Part shown: piece by piece, positions 1-6,384 of the stretch
How positions within the stretch are numbered: the stretch's first letter is position 1
Layout: every line of letters begins with the position of its first letter
Source: an uncultured Eubacteriales bacterium
GTDB taxonomy: Bacteria; Bacillota; Clostridia; Oscillospirales; CAG-272
DNA: 11,292 nucleotides
NCBI GenBank assembly: GCA_934385225.1
Contig: CAKRPQ010000070.1
Span: forward strand, 1 to 11,292
Reading direction: 5' to 3'
Notes under the pieces: model-generated
What the model was told of the DNA's origin: nothing
The model's database searches: none
The model's input: only the letters and a program-made list of their open reading frames with translations
Program-made: the position numbers and the translations under genes

Positions 1-276
1 AAGGCATACGACGCAGACGGAAATCTTATGACCAAATACAGCTGGGACGCAGATTTCAGTAACGCTTCCTATGTGAAAGCGGTAAGCGACCCGACGGCAA
101 TCAAGACTATCAAAATCGAAACTACAAATCAGCTCACAGAGACGGGCGGCTATATGTTCAATAAGCTCGGTATCGAAACGATAGAATTGCCAGAGGTTAT
201 GAAAACGCTTCCCGGTGACTGGTTCAACGGACTTACAACAGTAAAAACCGTTTATACAAAGGGAAAGACGCCCAAA
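1..276 (+). repeat. Direct repeat copy A inside the LRR gene (pairs with 787-1062)
   Basis: The first 77 bases are identical to 787-863, and the similarity continues with scattered changes to about base 276. The offset is 786 bases, exactly 262 codons, so the reading frame is kept. The upstream limit is not visible because copy A runs into the window edge. Confidence 0.9.
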
Positions 277-2658
277 ATCGGAACAGCAGACCTTACAGGC
301 ATTACAAGCATCGGCAGCTATGCTTTCGTTGACAATAAGTTCACCGATGTTGTCCTTGATGACGGACTCACTTCGATAAGCACCTGGGCATTCGGCAGAT
401 GGAACAGTGCAAGCAGTGCGACCGCACTCACTATTCCCGCGAGCGTTACGAGCATAGGCGAAAACGCATTCAAGAACTTCAAGGACCTTACAAGCGTAAC
501 CTTCAAGGGCGTCGGAACTACAATAAATGCTTCCGCATTTGTTGACTGCGCTAATCTCACAACAATTTACGGCTATAAAGGCTCTACCGCAGAGACTTTT
601 GCTGCGGATAAAGGCTATACGTTTGTCGAGCTTGACGCAGAGGACGAAAGCATTGTTGTCAAAGATAAGCTCATAGGCGAGGACTCCGACGGAAATAAGC
701 TCTATTATAAGATAGTCAAGGATACCGTAGAGGACGGTGCCGCGCAGACATATACCATGGTCATTTACGGCGACGGTAAGACCTGCAAGGCATACGACGC
801 AGACGGAAATCTTATGACCAAATACAGCTGGGACGCAGATTTCAGTAACGCTTCCTATGTGAATGCGGTGGACGACCCGACGGCAATCAAGACTATCAAA
901 ATCGAAACAACAAATCAGCTCACAGAGACGGGCGGCTATATGTTTAATAAGCTCGGTATTGAAACGGTTGAGTTCCCCGAGGCTATGAAAGAGCTTCCCG
1001 GTGACTGGTTCAACGGTCTCCAAACCGTAACAACCGTTTATACAAAGGGGCAGACACCCGAAGTCGGAACGGCGAATATGACAAACTTCACAGTTCTGAA
1101 TGCCTATACGTTCTATCAGAACAAGTTCACGAGAGTTCTTGTCGGTGAAGGTGTTCCCGCAATAAACGATTATACGTTCGCTTATTCGATGAATGCTACC
1201 GACGCTAAAAGCGGTACGCTCGTTTATATCGAGCTTCCCGAAAGCGTTACAAGCATCGGCGGAAATGCGTTCAACGGTCAGCCCGTTACGATAGTCGGTG
1301 TTAAAGGCTCTTATGCCGAGACATACGCGAATGCAAACGGTGTTCCGTTCATCGAAAAGAGCGAGTACAGCGAAGTTCTTGCGTACGGCAAAATAAACGG
1401 CAAGCAGGGTATGAATTATATCGTCGGTAAGGTTGATGATAATAACTACACTCTCTTCCTGACAGGTCCCGCTACCGATTTCCGGACAGGATACGGATAT
1501 AATGTTGCATCGGGAAGCAAAGAAACCGAGTGGAACGAATATGCTTCGAAGATTACAAAAGCAAAAATCGTAAATCAGAACGTCACGGCTGTTGACGGAG
1601 CACTTGCAAGGCTCTCAAACTGCGCGACGGTCGAAATTCCCGCGTCCCTTGTAACGCTTTACGGTCACGCAATGAACGGTACACGCTGCACAACGATATT
1701 TGTTACGGGAAATGAACCCGTTATAGGCACAGCGGATCTCAGGAACATAACAACAATCGGAGAGTGCTCGATAGCTTATAATAATGCATCTCACATTCTT
1801 TTCTCCGATGACCTTGCGGATCTCCAATCGACGTCGAATTTCTTCTATGCGCTTTACAATATTGCATATCTCCGCCTGCCGAAGAATATCTCAAAGATGG
1901 TAAGCGGCGAGTTTAACGGCTGCACAAATCTGAAAACAATCCTTATAGAAAACCCCGATTGTGCTATCACAGACGGTGCTGTTCCGTCGAGCGTAACGAC
2001 CCTTATCGGTTATCCGAACTCCACGGCACAGACTTATGCCGTGGCAAAGGGACTTGAATTTGTTCCGATAACGGCGTCAGGCGTTCTTGACTTTGCGGGT
2101 TTCTCGCTCCGCAAATCGGAGTATAACGGACTTCGTTCCGAGTTCCACTTTGACAGAATAATTTCGGGCGAGTATTCCGCAAAAGGACTTAAAGTCGTAG
2201 AATTCGGTACGCTCATCTCTGCGACTGATAATATCGAAGTGGGAAGCACTCTCGGTGTTGCAAAGGACGCAAACGGCAAGTATGTAGTAAGCGGTACGTC
2301 AAGCGGTATTGCGACAAAGATTATGGAGGAAGGCGAATATACCGAATATCTCGCTAACTGCACCGAATTTACAAACGACGCAGGCAACGATGCTTATAAG
2401 TTCTTCGTTACGATAACAAATTATAACGAAAATAACTATAATAAGCTTGCCACATTCAGAGGTTACGCTGTTCTCGAAGATGCGGACGGCAACAGATATG
2501 TTGTTTACGCCGACCTTCTTGACAGCGAGAGCAATCCTTATAATTCGCAGTCCCTTGCAACTATGGTCGATATTCAGATGAATGCTGGTCTTATTGACGA
2601 GACGTGCATAAGCTATATTGACGTAAAGAGATTCAGAGACGGTACGAGCGGCGAATAA
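1..2658 (+). CDS. BspA-like leucine-rich repeat (LRR_5) surface protein, 5' end missing
   Basis: The open frame runs from base 1, so the gene starts before the window; the ATG at base 28 is internal, because the same ATG recurs inside the repeat copy at 787. 885 codons are visible. Three LRR_5-type blocks each end in a similar closing motif: GYKGSTAETF (codon 191), GVKGSYAETY (codon 433) and GYPNSTAQTY (codon 670). Typical unit phrases are 'IPASVTSIGENAF' and 'LPESVTSIGGNAF'. Beta-rich linkers separate the blocks. From about codon 690 to the end there is a non-repeat domain, probably a beta-sandwich. No LPXTG signal, dockerin or S-layer motif is seen at the C-terminus, so any anchoring must lie in the missing N-terminus. 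Family members are usually secreted or surface proteins used in adhesion or binding; export is inferred here. The gene ends 15 bases before a strong terminator. The fold call is firm, the role is not. Confidence 0.88.
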   Translation, partial: KAYDADGNLMTKYSWDADFSNASYVKAVSDPTAIKTIKIETTNQLTETGGYMFNKLGIETIELPEVMKTLPGDWFNGLTTVKTVYTKGKTPKIGTADLTGITSIGSYAFVDNKFTDVVLDDGLTSISTWAFGRWNSASSATALTIPASVTSIGENAFKNFKDLTSVTFKGVGTTINASAFVDCANLTTIYGYKGSTAETFAADKGYTFVELDAEDESIVVKDKLIGEDSDGNKLYYKIVKDTVEDGAAQTYTMVIYGDGKTCKAYDADGNLMTKYSWDADFSNASYVNAVDDPTAIKTIKIETTNQLTETGGYMFNKLGIETVEFPEAMKELPGDWFNGLQTVTTVYTKGQTPEVGTANMTNFTVLNAYTFYQNKFTRVLVGEGVPAINDYTFAYSMNATDAKSGTLVYIELPESVTSIGGNAFNGQPVTIVGVKGSYAETYANANGVPFIEKSEYSEVLAYGKINGKQGMNYIVGKVDDNNYTLFLTGPATDFRTGYGYNVASGSKETEWNEYASKITKAKIVNQNVTAVDGALARLSNCATVEIPASLVTLYGHAMNGTRCTTIFVTGNEPVIGTADLRNITTIGECSIAYNNASHILFSDDLADLQSTSNFFYALYNIAYLRLPKNISKMVSGEFNGCTNLKTILIENPDCAITDGAVPSSVTTLIGYPNSTAQTYAVAKGLEFVPITASGVLDFAGFSLRKSEYNGLRSEFHFDRIISGEYSAKGLKVVEFGTLISATDNIEVGSTLGVAKDANGKYVVSGTSSGIATKIMEEGEYTEYLANCTEFTNDAGNDAYKFFVTITNYNENNYNKLATFRGYAVLEDADGNRYVVYADLLDSESNPYNSQSLATMVDIQMNAGLIDETCISYIDVKRFRDGTSGE
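787..1062 (+). repeat. Direct repeat copy B inside the LRR gene (pairs with 1-276)
   Basis: Second copy of the in-frame internal duplication, 786 bases from copy A. Several of the early differences are third-position and silent, for example at the codons for Phe and Ile around 940-960. After about base 1062 the two modules diverge strongly at the DNA level, though both still encode LRR_5-type repeats. Confidence 0.9.
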
Positions 2659-2673
2659 AGTAAAACCAAACAC

Positions 2674-2707
2674 AGCCCCGCAGGCGAAAGCCTGCGGGGC
2701 TTTTTTT
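2674..2707 (+). terminator. Rho-independent terminator of the LRR gene
   Basis: A perfect 12-bp GC-rich stem (AGCCCCGCAGGC pairing with GCCTGCGGGGCT) closes on a GAAA tetraloop and is followed directly by a run of T. It begins 15 bases after the LRR stop codon. The complement also has a T-rich tail, so it may work in both directions. Confidence 0.95.
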
Positions 2708-2711
2708 CGTA

Positions 2712-2729
2712 AATGTGACGAATCACATT
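2712..2729. repeat. Perfect inverted repeat AATGTGA-N4-TCACATT
   Basis: Two perfect 7-bp arms (2712-2718 and 2723-2729) are separated by CGAA. The arms resemble a CRP/FNR-family half-site, but the spacer is 4 and not the 6 of TGTGA-N6-TCACA. It lies just after the LRR terminator with no start codon or promoter next to it, so a role as an operator is doubtful. It could also fold as a small RNA hairpin. Confidence 0.5.
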
Positions 2730-2750
2730 CCGCGGACAAAACAGCCGACG

Positions 2751-2786
2751 GACGCTTAATATATGCGGAGCGTCTCGCTATCCGCA
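2751..2786 (-). terminator. Nested inverted repeats, possible weak terminator for the spore protein gene
   Basis: Two alternative stems overlap here: GACGCT (2751-2756) with AGCGTC (2769-2774), and TGCGGA (2764-2769) with TCCGCA (2781-2786), the second extended by GCG/CGC past a 2-base bulge. On the minus strand the second hairpin is followed by only a short TATT tail. It lies about 80 bases beyond the spore protein stop. A terminator role is a guess; no better one is seen for that gene. Confidence 0.3.
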
Positions 2787-2864
2787 GACTGTTTGCCCGC
2801 AGAATGCACGCCGCCGCAAAAATAAATTTAACGAAACCGCCTGTTGTTTTTTACTTTATTTGTC

Positions 2865-3062
2865 TTACTTTGTTTTGATGGAGTTCTCGTAGGACTCGAT
2901 CATCTTCTTGACCATCTGACCGCCGACAGAACCTGCCTGACGGGAAGTGAGGTCACCGTTGTAACCCTGCGAAAGGTTTACGCCGACTTCGCTTGCAGCT
3001 TCCATCTTAAATCTTTCAAGAGCTTCCTTTGCTTCGGGAACGAGTGTCTTGTTGCTTGCCAT
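2865..3062 (-). CDS. Alpha/beta-type small acid-soluble spore protein (SASP)
   Basis: The product is 65 aa from the ATG at 3060-3062, which sits 6 bases after a clear AAGGAG site. A longer in-frame start upstream would add 51 residues unlike any SASP and is rejected. Both family signatures are present: the GPR germination-protease site region (EAASEV, residues 21-26) and the C-terminal DNA-binding region 'TSRQAGSVGGQMVKKMI' (residues 39-55). SASPs coat DNA in the dormant spore, shift it towards the A form and protect it from UV and other damage, then are degraded as an amino-acid source at germination. Length fits the family's usual 60-75 aa. The gene stands alone, convergent with the LRR gene and divergent from the ThuA gene. 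No convincing sigma-G or sigma-F promoter could be picked by eye upstream. Confidence 0.95.
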   Translation of the reverse strand: MASNKTLVPEAKEALERFKMEAASEVGVNLSQGYNGDLTSRQAGSVGGQMVKKMIESYENSIKTK

Positions 3063-3244
3063 TTTGTTCTCCTTCCGAGCAGTAAAACTGCCCTGTTTCA
3101 ATTTATATTTTATCGAGACGCTTCCGCTGTCTCTGTGCATATTGTTTGCGGGACGAATAAAAAATATGTTTGCCAATTTCAGTCGAAAAAAATACCTGAA
3201 AACGGATAATAGCAATATTTGTCCTGAAACAGTCTCTAAATGTC

Positions 3245-3273
3245 TTGCAAAATCTTGCCGTATATGGTAAAAT
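3245..3273 (+). promoter_or_regulatory. Sigma-A-like promoter for the ThuA gene
   Basis: TTGCAA (3245-3250), a 17-base spacer and TAAAAT (3268-3273) match 4/6 and 5/6 of the consensus. The ATG is 37 bases downstream, with an AAAGGA ribosome site at 3298-3303. Confidence 0.7.
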
Positions 3274-3310
3274 TGCGATAGTTAAATATTATTTTTGAAA
3301 GGAAACTAAG

Positions 3311-4039
3311 ATGGATAAAATAAGAGTTACTTTCTGGCACGAATTCAGACACGAACTTTCAGATGAATATGTGCGTTCGATATATCCGAACGGAATCCAT
3401 GCGCTCGTTGCGGGCTTCCTTAACGAAGAAGCGGATATTGAAGCAAAATTTGTCTCGCTTGGCGACCCTGATCAGGGGCTCCCCGACGACGTTCTTGAAA
3501 ATACCGACGTTCTTCTCTGGTGGGGACATATTGCACACGGAGAAGTCAGGGACGAGCTTGTCGAAAAGATTTATAAACGCGTTATTGAAAGAGGAATGGG
3601 CTTTATCGCGCTTCACTCCGCACATCATTCGAAACCCTTTAAGAGGATAACGGCATCGACGGGTAACCTTTCGTGGGGCAGAAATCAGAAAGAAGTCGTC
3701 TGGAATGTTTTTCCGTCTCACCCGATAGCGGCAGGTATTCCCGATCATTTTGTGCTTGACTCTGAGGAATTGTACAGCGAACCCTTTTATATTTCCACGC
3801 CGAACGAGCTTGTATTCACGTCGTGGTTTGAAGACGGAAATATTCTTCGAAGCGGTGCCTGCTGGTACAGAGGACTCGGTAAGGTGTTCTATTTCCAGCC
3901 GGGACATGAATCGTGCCGTTCGTTCTATAATCCTTATGTGCGCAAGATAATCATAAACGCAATTCACTGGGCTGCGCCCGCAAAAATCGGGTTTGATGTT
4001 CCCGATGATTGTCCTTGTATTACAGAACCTGTCAAATAA
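3311..4039 (+). CDS. ThuA-domain protein (trehalose-utilisation-like, class I glutamine amidotransferase fold)
   Basis: 242 aa, with the ThuA domain filling nearly the whole length. Family marks are WWGHIAHGEV (residues 70-79), LHSAHHSK (101-108), the HP-containing strand at 137-143, and the closing 'GLGKVFYFQPGHES' (188-201) with its conserved His-Glu. There is no signal peptide or membrane segment, so it is cytoplasmic. ThuA proteins were named from the trehalose/sucrose utilisation locus of Sinorhizobium; the exact reaction is unsettled, and links to the oxidation of disaccharides (3-keto sugars) have been proposed. The nucleophile Cys of true glutamine amidotransferases is not evident. 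The gene is monocistronic, with its own promoter and terminator, and no sugar transporter or dehydrogenase lies next to it. The family call is firm, the substrate unknown. Confidence 0.9.
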   Translation: MDKIRVTFWHEFRHELSDEYVRSIYPNGIHALVAGFLNEEADIEAKFVSLGDPDQGLPDDVLENTDVLLWWGHIAHGEVRDELVEKIYKRVIERGMGFIALHSAHHSKPFKRITASTGNLSWGRNQKEVVWNVFPSHPIAAGIPDHFVLDSEELYSEPFYISTPNELVFTSWFEDGNILRSGACWYRGLGKVFYFQPGHESCRSFYNPYVRKIIINAIHWAAPAKIGFDVPDDCPCITEPVK

Positions 4040-4040
4040 A

Positions 4041-4072
4041 AGAAAAAAGCGGCGTTTTCGCCGCTTTTTTCT
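4041..4072 (+). terminator. Strong, probably bidirectional terminator after the ThuA gene
   Basis: A perfect 14-bp stem (4041-4054 with 4059-4072) has a TTTT loop. Its core is GCGGCG/CGCCGC flanked by an A run on the left and a T run on the right, so it can end transcription in either direction. It starts 1 base after the ThuA stop codon. Confidence 0.93.
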
Positions 4073-4083
4073 TCCGTATATAC

Positions 4084-4112
4084 TTGAAAATTACACATGC
4101 CCGTGATATAAT
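4084..4112 (+). promoter_or_regulatory. Near-consensus extended -10 promoter of the WYL regulator
   Basis: TTGAAA (4084-4089), 17 bases and a perfect TATAAT (4107-4112), with TG one base upstream of the -10 (extended -10). A GAGGAG ribosome site (4132-4137) precedes the ATG at 4144. This is the strongest-looking promoter in the window, suggesting steady expression of the regulator. Confidence 0.85.
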
Positions 4113-4143
4113 AGCATAAAATCCCACCGATGAGGAGAAGCGT

Positions 4144-5136
4144 ATGAACGACGGAAATTTTGAGCCGAAAAAACTTGCACTTATAAGAATATGGCAGATA
4201 CTTAAAGAGAGAAGCGATGCCGAACACCCGCTCACATATGACGATATTTGCACGATCCTTTTGAATGATTACGGAATTAATATTGAGCGTAAGGCAGTAG
4301 GGCGAAACCTGTCTCTTCTCAGAGAGGCCGGGATCGAGATAGAATCGACGAGAGACGGCAGCTACCTCTCCTCGCGTGATTTTGAGGACTCCGAACTTCG
4401 TGTTCTCATCGACTGCGTTCTCGGCTGTAAACATATCACGGCAAAATATTCGCGTGATCTTATAGAGCGTATCTGCGGGCTTTCGAGTAAGTATTTTAAG
4501 TCTAACGTAAAGAATATATATTCTGTCGGCGACTGGAACAAGACTCATAACAGGGATCTGTTCTATAATATCGACATTGTCGATGAAGCGATCAAAACGG
4601 GAAGACAGGTACACTACGATTATAATAAATACGGCATTGATAAAAAACTGCATAAGACATCGCAGCAATATGTAAGCCCGTATCAGATGATCCTTCATAA
4701 TCAGCAGTATTACCTTATGGCGTATAGCGAGTATTGGAAGAATATGGTATTTCATCGTATGGACCATATCACGAATATGGAGATCATCGACGCAAAAGCG
4801 ACTAAAATAACCGATATCGAGGGGTACGAAAACGGCATTAACTATCGTGACATTTCGACCGCAATGCCGTATATGTACACCGATAAACCCGAGCGGATTG
4901 ATTTTATAGCCGACATTTCGATAATCGATCAGATTATAGACTGGTTCGGAACGGAGATAAATATCAAACAGGACAAAAACAACGAAAAAAAGATACACAT
5001 CAGCGTCAGAGTCAGCCCGAATGCGATGGAGTTCTGGGCACTTCAATATCTTAAACACGTTGAAATTACTGCTCCCGAAAAAATGAGATCAAGGATAAAA
5101 GATGCTCTCGGAGCGGGAGTAGAAAAATATATGTGA
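4144..5136 (+). CDS. WYL-domain transcriptional regulator
   Basis: 330 aa in the usual three-part layout: an N-terminal winged helix-turn-helix (about residues 8-75, with the recognition region near 48-62), a WYL domain (about 139-218) and a WCX-type C-terminal part (about 250-325). The WYL core is visible as VSPYQMI (177-183), QQYYLMAYS (187-195) and FHRMD (203-207), where the Tyr and Arg are typical ligand-contacting positions. WYL regulators sense ligands, often nucleotides or nucleic acid, and act as repressors or activators; many sit beside defence or stress genes. It has its own extended -10 promoter. The two genes after it start 78 bases downstream behind a promoter carrying a palindrome, making this protein the likely controller of that operon. 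The family is firm, target and ligand are inferred. Confidence 0.92.
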   Translation: MNDGNFEPKKLALIRIWQILKERSDAEHPLTYDDICTILLNDYGINIERKAVGRNLSLLREAGIEIESTRDGSYLSSRDFEDSELRVLIDCVLGCKHITAKYSRDLIERICGLSSKYFKSNVKNIYSVGDWNKTHNRDLFYNIDIVDEAIKTGRQVHYDYNKYGIDKKLHKTSQQYVSPYQMILHNQQYYLMAYSEYWKNMVFHRMDHITNMEIIDAKATKITDIEGYENGINYRDISTAMPYMYTDKPERIDFIADISIIDQIIDWFGTEINIKQDKNNEKKIHISVRVSPNAMEFWALQYLKHVEITAPEKMRSRIKDALGAGVEKYM

Positions 5137-5140
5137 TATG

Positions 5141-5158
5141 TGTACCAAAAACGGTACA
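5141..5158. promoter_or_regulatory. Perfect palindrome TGTACC-N6-GGTACA, likely operator
   Basis: Two perfect 6-bp arms (5141-5146 and 5153-5158) flank AAAAAC. The site lies 5 bases after the WYL regulator stop and 11 bases before the -10 box of the next operon, over the place where the -35 box should be. A dimeric regulator bound there could replace a missing -35 (activation) or block polymerase (repression). The adjacent WYL protein is the obvious candidate binder, by inference. Confidence 0.6.
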
Positions 5159-5168
5159 TTGTTTGCGA

Positions 5169-5174
5169 TATAAT
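5169..5174 (+). promoter_or_regulatory. -10 box of the LRR-like/FtsH-like operon, without a clear -35
   Basis: A perfect TATAAT sits 39 bases before the ATG at 5214. The bases 17 upstream read CAAAAA and do not resemble TTGACA, and there is no TGN extension. Such a promoter normally needs an activator. The ribosome site GGAGGA (5202-5207) is strong. Confidence 0.6.
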
Positions 5175-5213
5175 ATGCCTGTAAAAAGAACGGATTGAAT
5201 CGGAGGAAAAACA

Positions 5214-6374
5214 ATGGCAGAGGAAAGAATAGCGGAGCTTGCGCAGAAGTACGGTATATGCGATGTTGACGATTTTTCGGAAGAGTACGAAAAGTACGGG
5301 ATTTTGCAGCAGAGTGACGGAACAGAAGTTTGCGGTAAATATCTTCTTTATATCGGTGACGGCTGTGCTGTCCTTAGCGGCGAAAAGAAAAACATTATTA
5401 TTCCCGAATATGTTAAAAGAATTGCAAATCACGCTTTTGAAAGCGTAAGAGACGTTAGCGGTATAGTGCTTCCGAGCGGCCTTGAAATTGAAAATTACGA
5501 GCATACATTTCTTCCCGCGGGACTTAACTGGGTAGTAGTCCCGAAGCTCCCCGAAGCAAAACTTATAAATCGCCTTTTCCGCGGCATAAACACTCCGATA
5601 GGTGAAAGCACGCCTGTTACCGAGTATAAAACGCCCGTTATATATTATATGGGAAACCGAGATGAAATCAATGAGCTTAAAAAGCACTTCGGCATTAAAG
5701 AACTTAAAACCACGGGCAATGCGGCACGCGTATCATACTATTGCGGGAATATAGCGGATAACGCAGACTGTCATACGAGAATGGAGATCATTCGGAATGA
5801 CATTTTCGGGTGGCATTTTAATGACAGCGGTATTCCGACCGAAAGACAAATATACGAAAGCATAAACAGTGTAATTTTTGATGTTTCAAAAATACAGATT
5901 GACGATGATATTCCGAAGATTGTGCGTTCGTTTGACCCGTATTGCTGTGCTTATGGTAATGTTTCGCTTTACCGAGAGGGAGCAAACGCTAAATTATGCG
6001 AAAACGGCATACAGATTTTCAGTTTCGACGATACTGATGAATTTTTCAGAAAAATGACTGCTTTTGCGCGCTTTTTCGGGCTTTCTGCATATTTTCAGGT
6101 GAGAAACGAAAGAAACGCAGGTGACGCGGACAATTCCGAGAGCTTTTCTGTATATGAAACAGACACCGAAAGCGGAGAGAATAAGTTCATCGGAAGGTCA
6201 GAGATTAAAACGGATAATGACGCTTCCGCCGCAAAAGGCGACAGAGTGATGATTGACCTTAGCGAAAAGAAAAAAGTCGGATATTGTATGTTTATGGCAC
6301 TTGGAATGGTGCGCTTAAAATACCCTGAGCTTGACGAAATTTCAGGGGGCAAATTTGGATTTCACATAGAATAA
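5214..6374 (+). CDS. Unrecognised 386 aa protein with a short LRR_5-like stretch
   Basis: I do not recognise the full-length family. Residues 58-110 read like one or two degenerate BspA-type LRR_5 units ('IIIPEYVKRIANHAFESV' then 'GIVLPSGLEI'), the same fold class as the big surface protein at the left of the window. Residues 1-30 are acidic and probably helical, 135-260 look like a mixed alpha/beta region, 300-345 is an acidic low-complexity linker, and 345-386 is a small C-terminal element. There is no signal peptide or membrane segment, so it is likely cytosolic. Its stop codon overlaps the ribosome site of the FtsH-like gene, so the two are almost surely co-transcribed and translationally coupled. 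A role as substrate, adaptor or inhibitor of that protease is a guess from context only. Confidence 0.75.
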   Translation: MAEERIAELAQKYGICDVDDFSEEYEKYGILQQSDGTEVCGKYLLYIGDGCAVLSGEKKNIIIPEYVKRIANHAFESVRDVSGIVLPSGLEIENYEHTFLPAGLNWVVVPKLPEAKLINRLFRGINTPIGESTPVTEYKTPVIYYMGNRDEINELKKHFGIKELKTTGNAARVSYYCGNIADNADCHTRMEIIRNDIFGWHFNDSGIPTERQIYESINSVIFDVSKIQIDDDIPKIVRSFDPYCCAYGNVSLYREGANAKLCENGIQIFSFDDTDEFFRKMTAFARFFGLSAYFQVRNERNAGDADNSESFSVYETDTESGENKFIGRSEIKTDNDASAAKGDRVMIDLSEKKKVGYCMFMALGMVRLKYPELDEISGGKFGFHIE

Positions 6375-6384
6375 GGAGAATTAT

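Noticed and set aside
1..1062. CRISPR or other short tandem repeat array
   Set aside because: The repetition is a 786-base coding module in frame, not short repeats with spacers.
2712..2729. CRP-type operator
   Set aside because: The spacer between the TGTGA and TCACA halves is 4, not 6, and there is no promoter or gene start beside it; kept only as an inverted repeat.
3063..3200. Sigma-G or sigma-F promoter for the spore protein gene
   Set aside because: CATATTT- and TGCACA-like pieces exist, but no pair has acceptable spacing and matches, so no promoter is claimed.
2844..3209. Plus-strand open frame over the spore protein gene
   Set aside because: It is the complement of a clear SASP gene, whose start, ribosome site and signature motifs are all on the minus strand.
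3063..3215. Longer N-terminal form of the spore protein
   Set aside because: The extra 51 residues are not SASP-like, and the AAGGAG site lies directly before the internal ATG at 3060-3062.
3964..5058. Long minus-strand open frame (364 codons) opposite the WYL regulator
   Set aside because: It is antisense to a clear WYL-domain gene, has no recognisable motif or ribosome site, and its composition looks like a translated complement.
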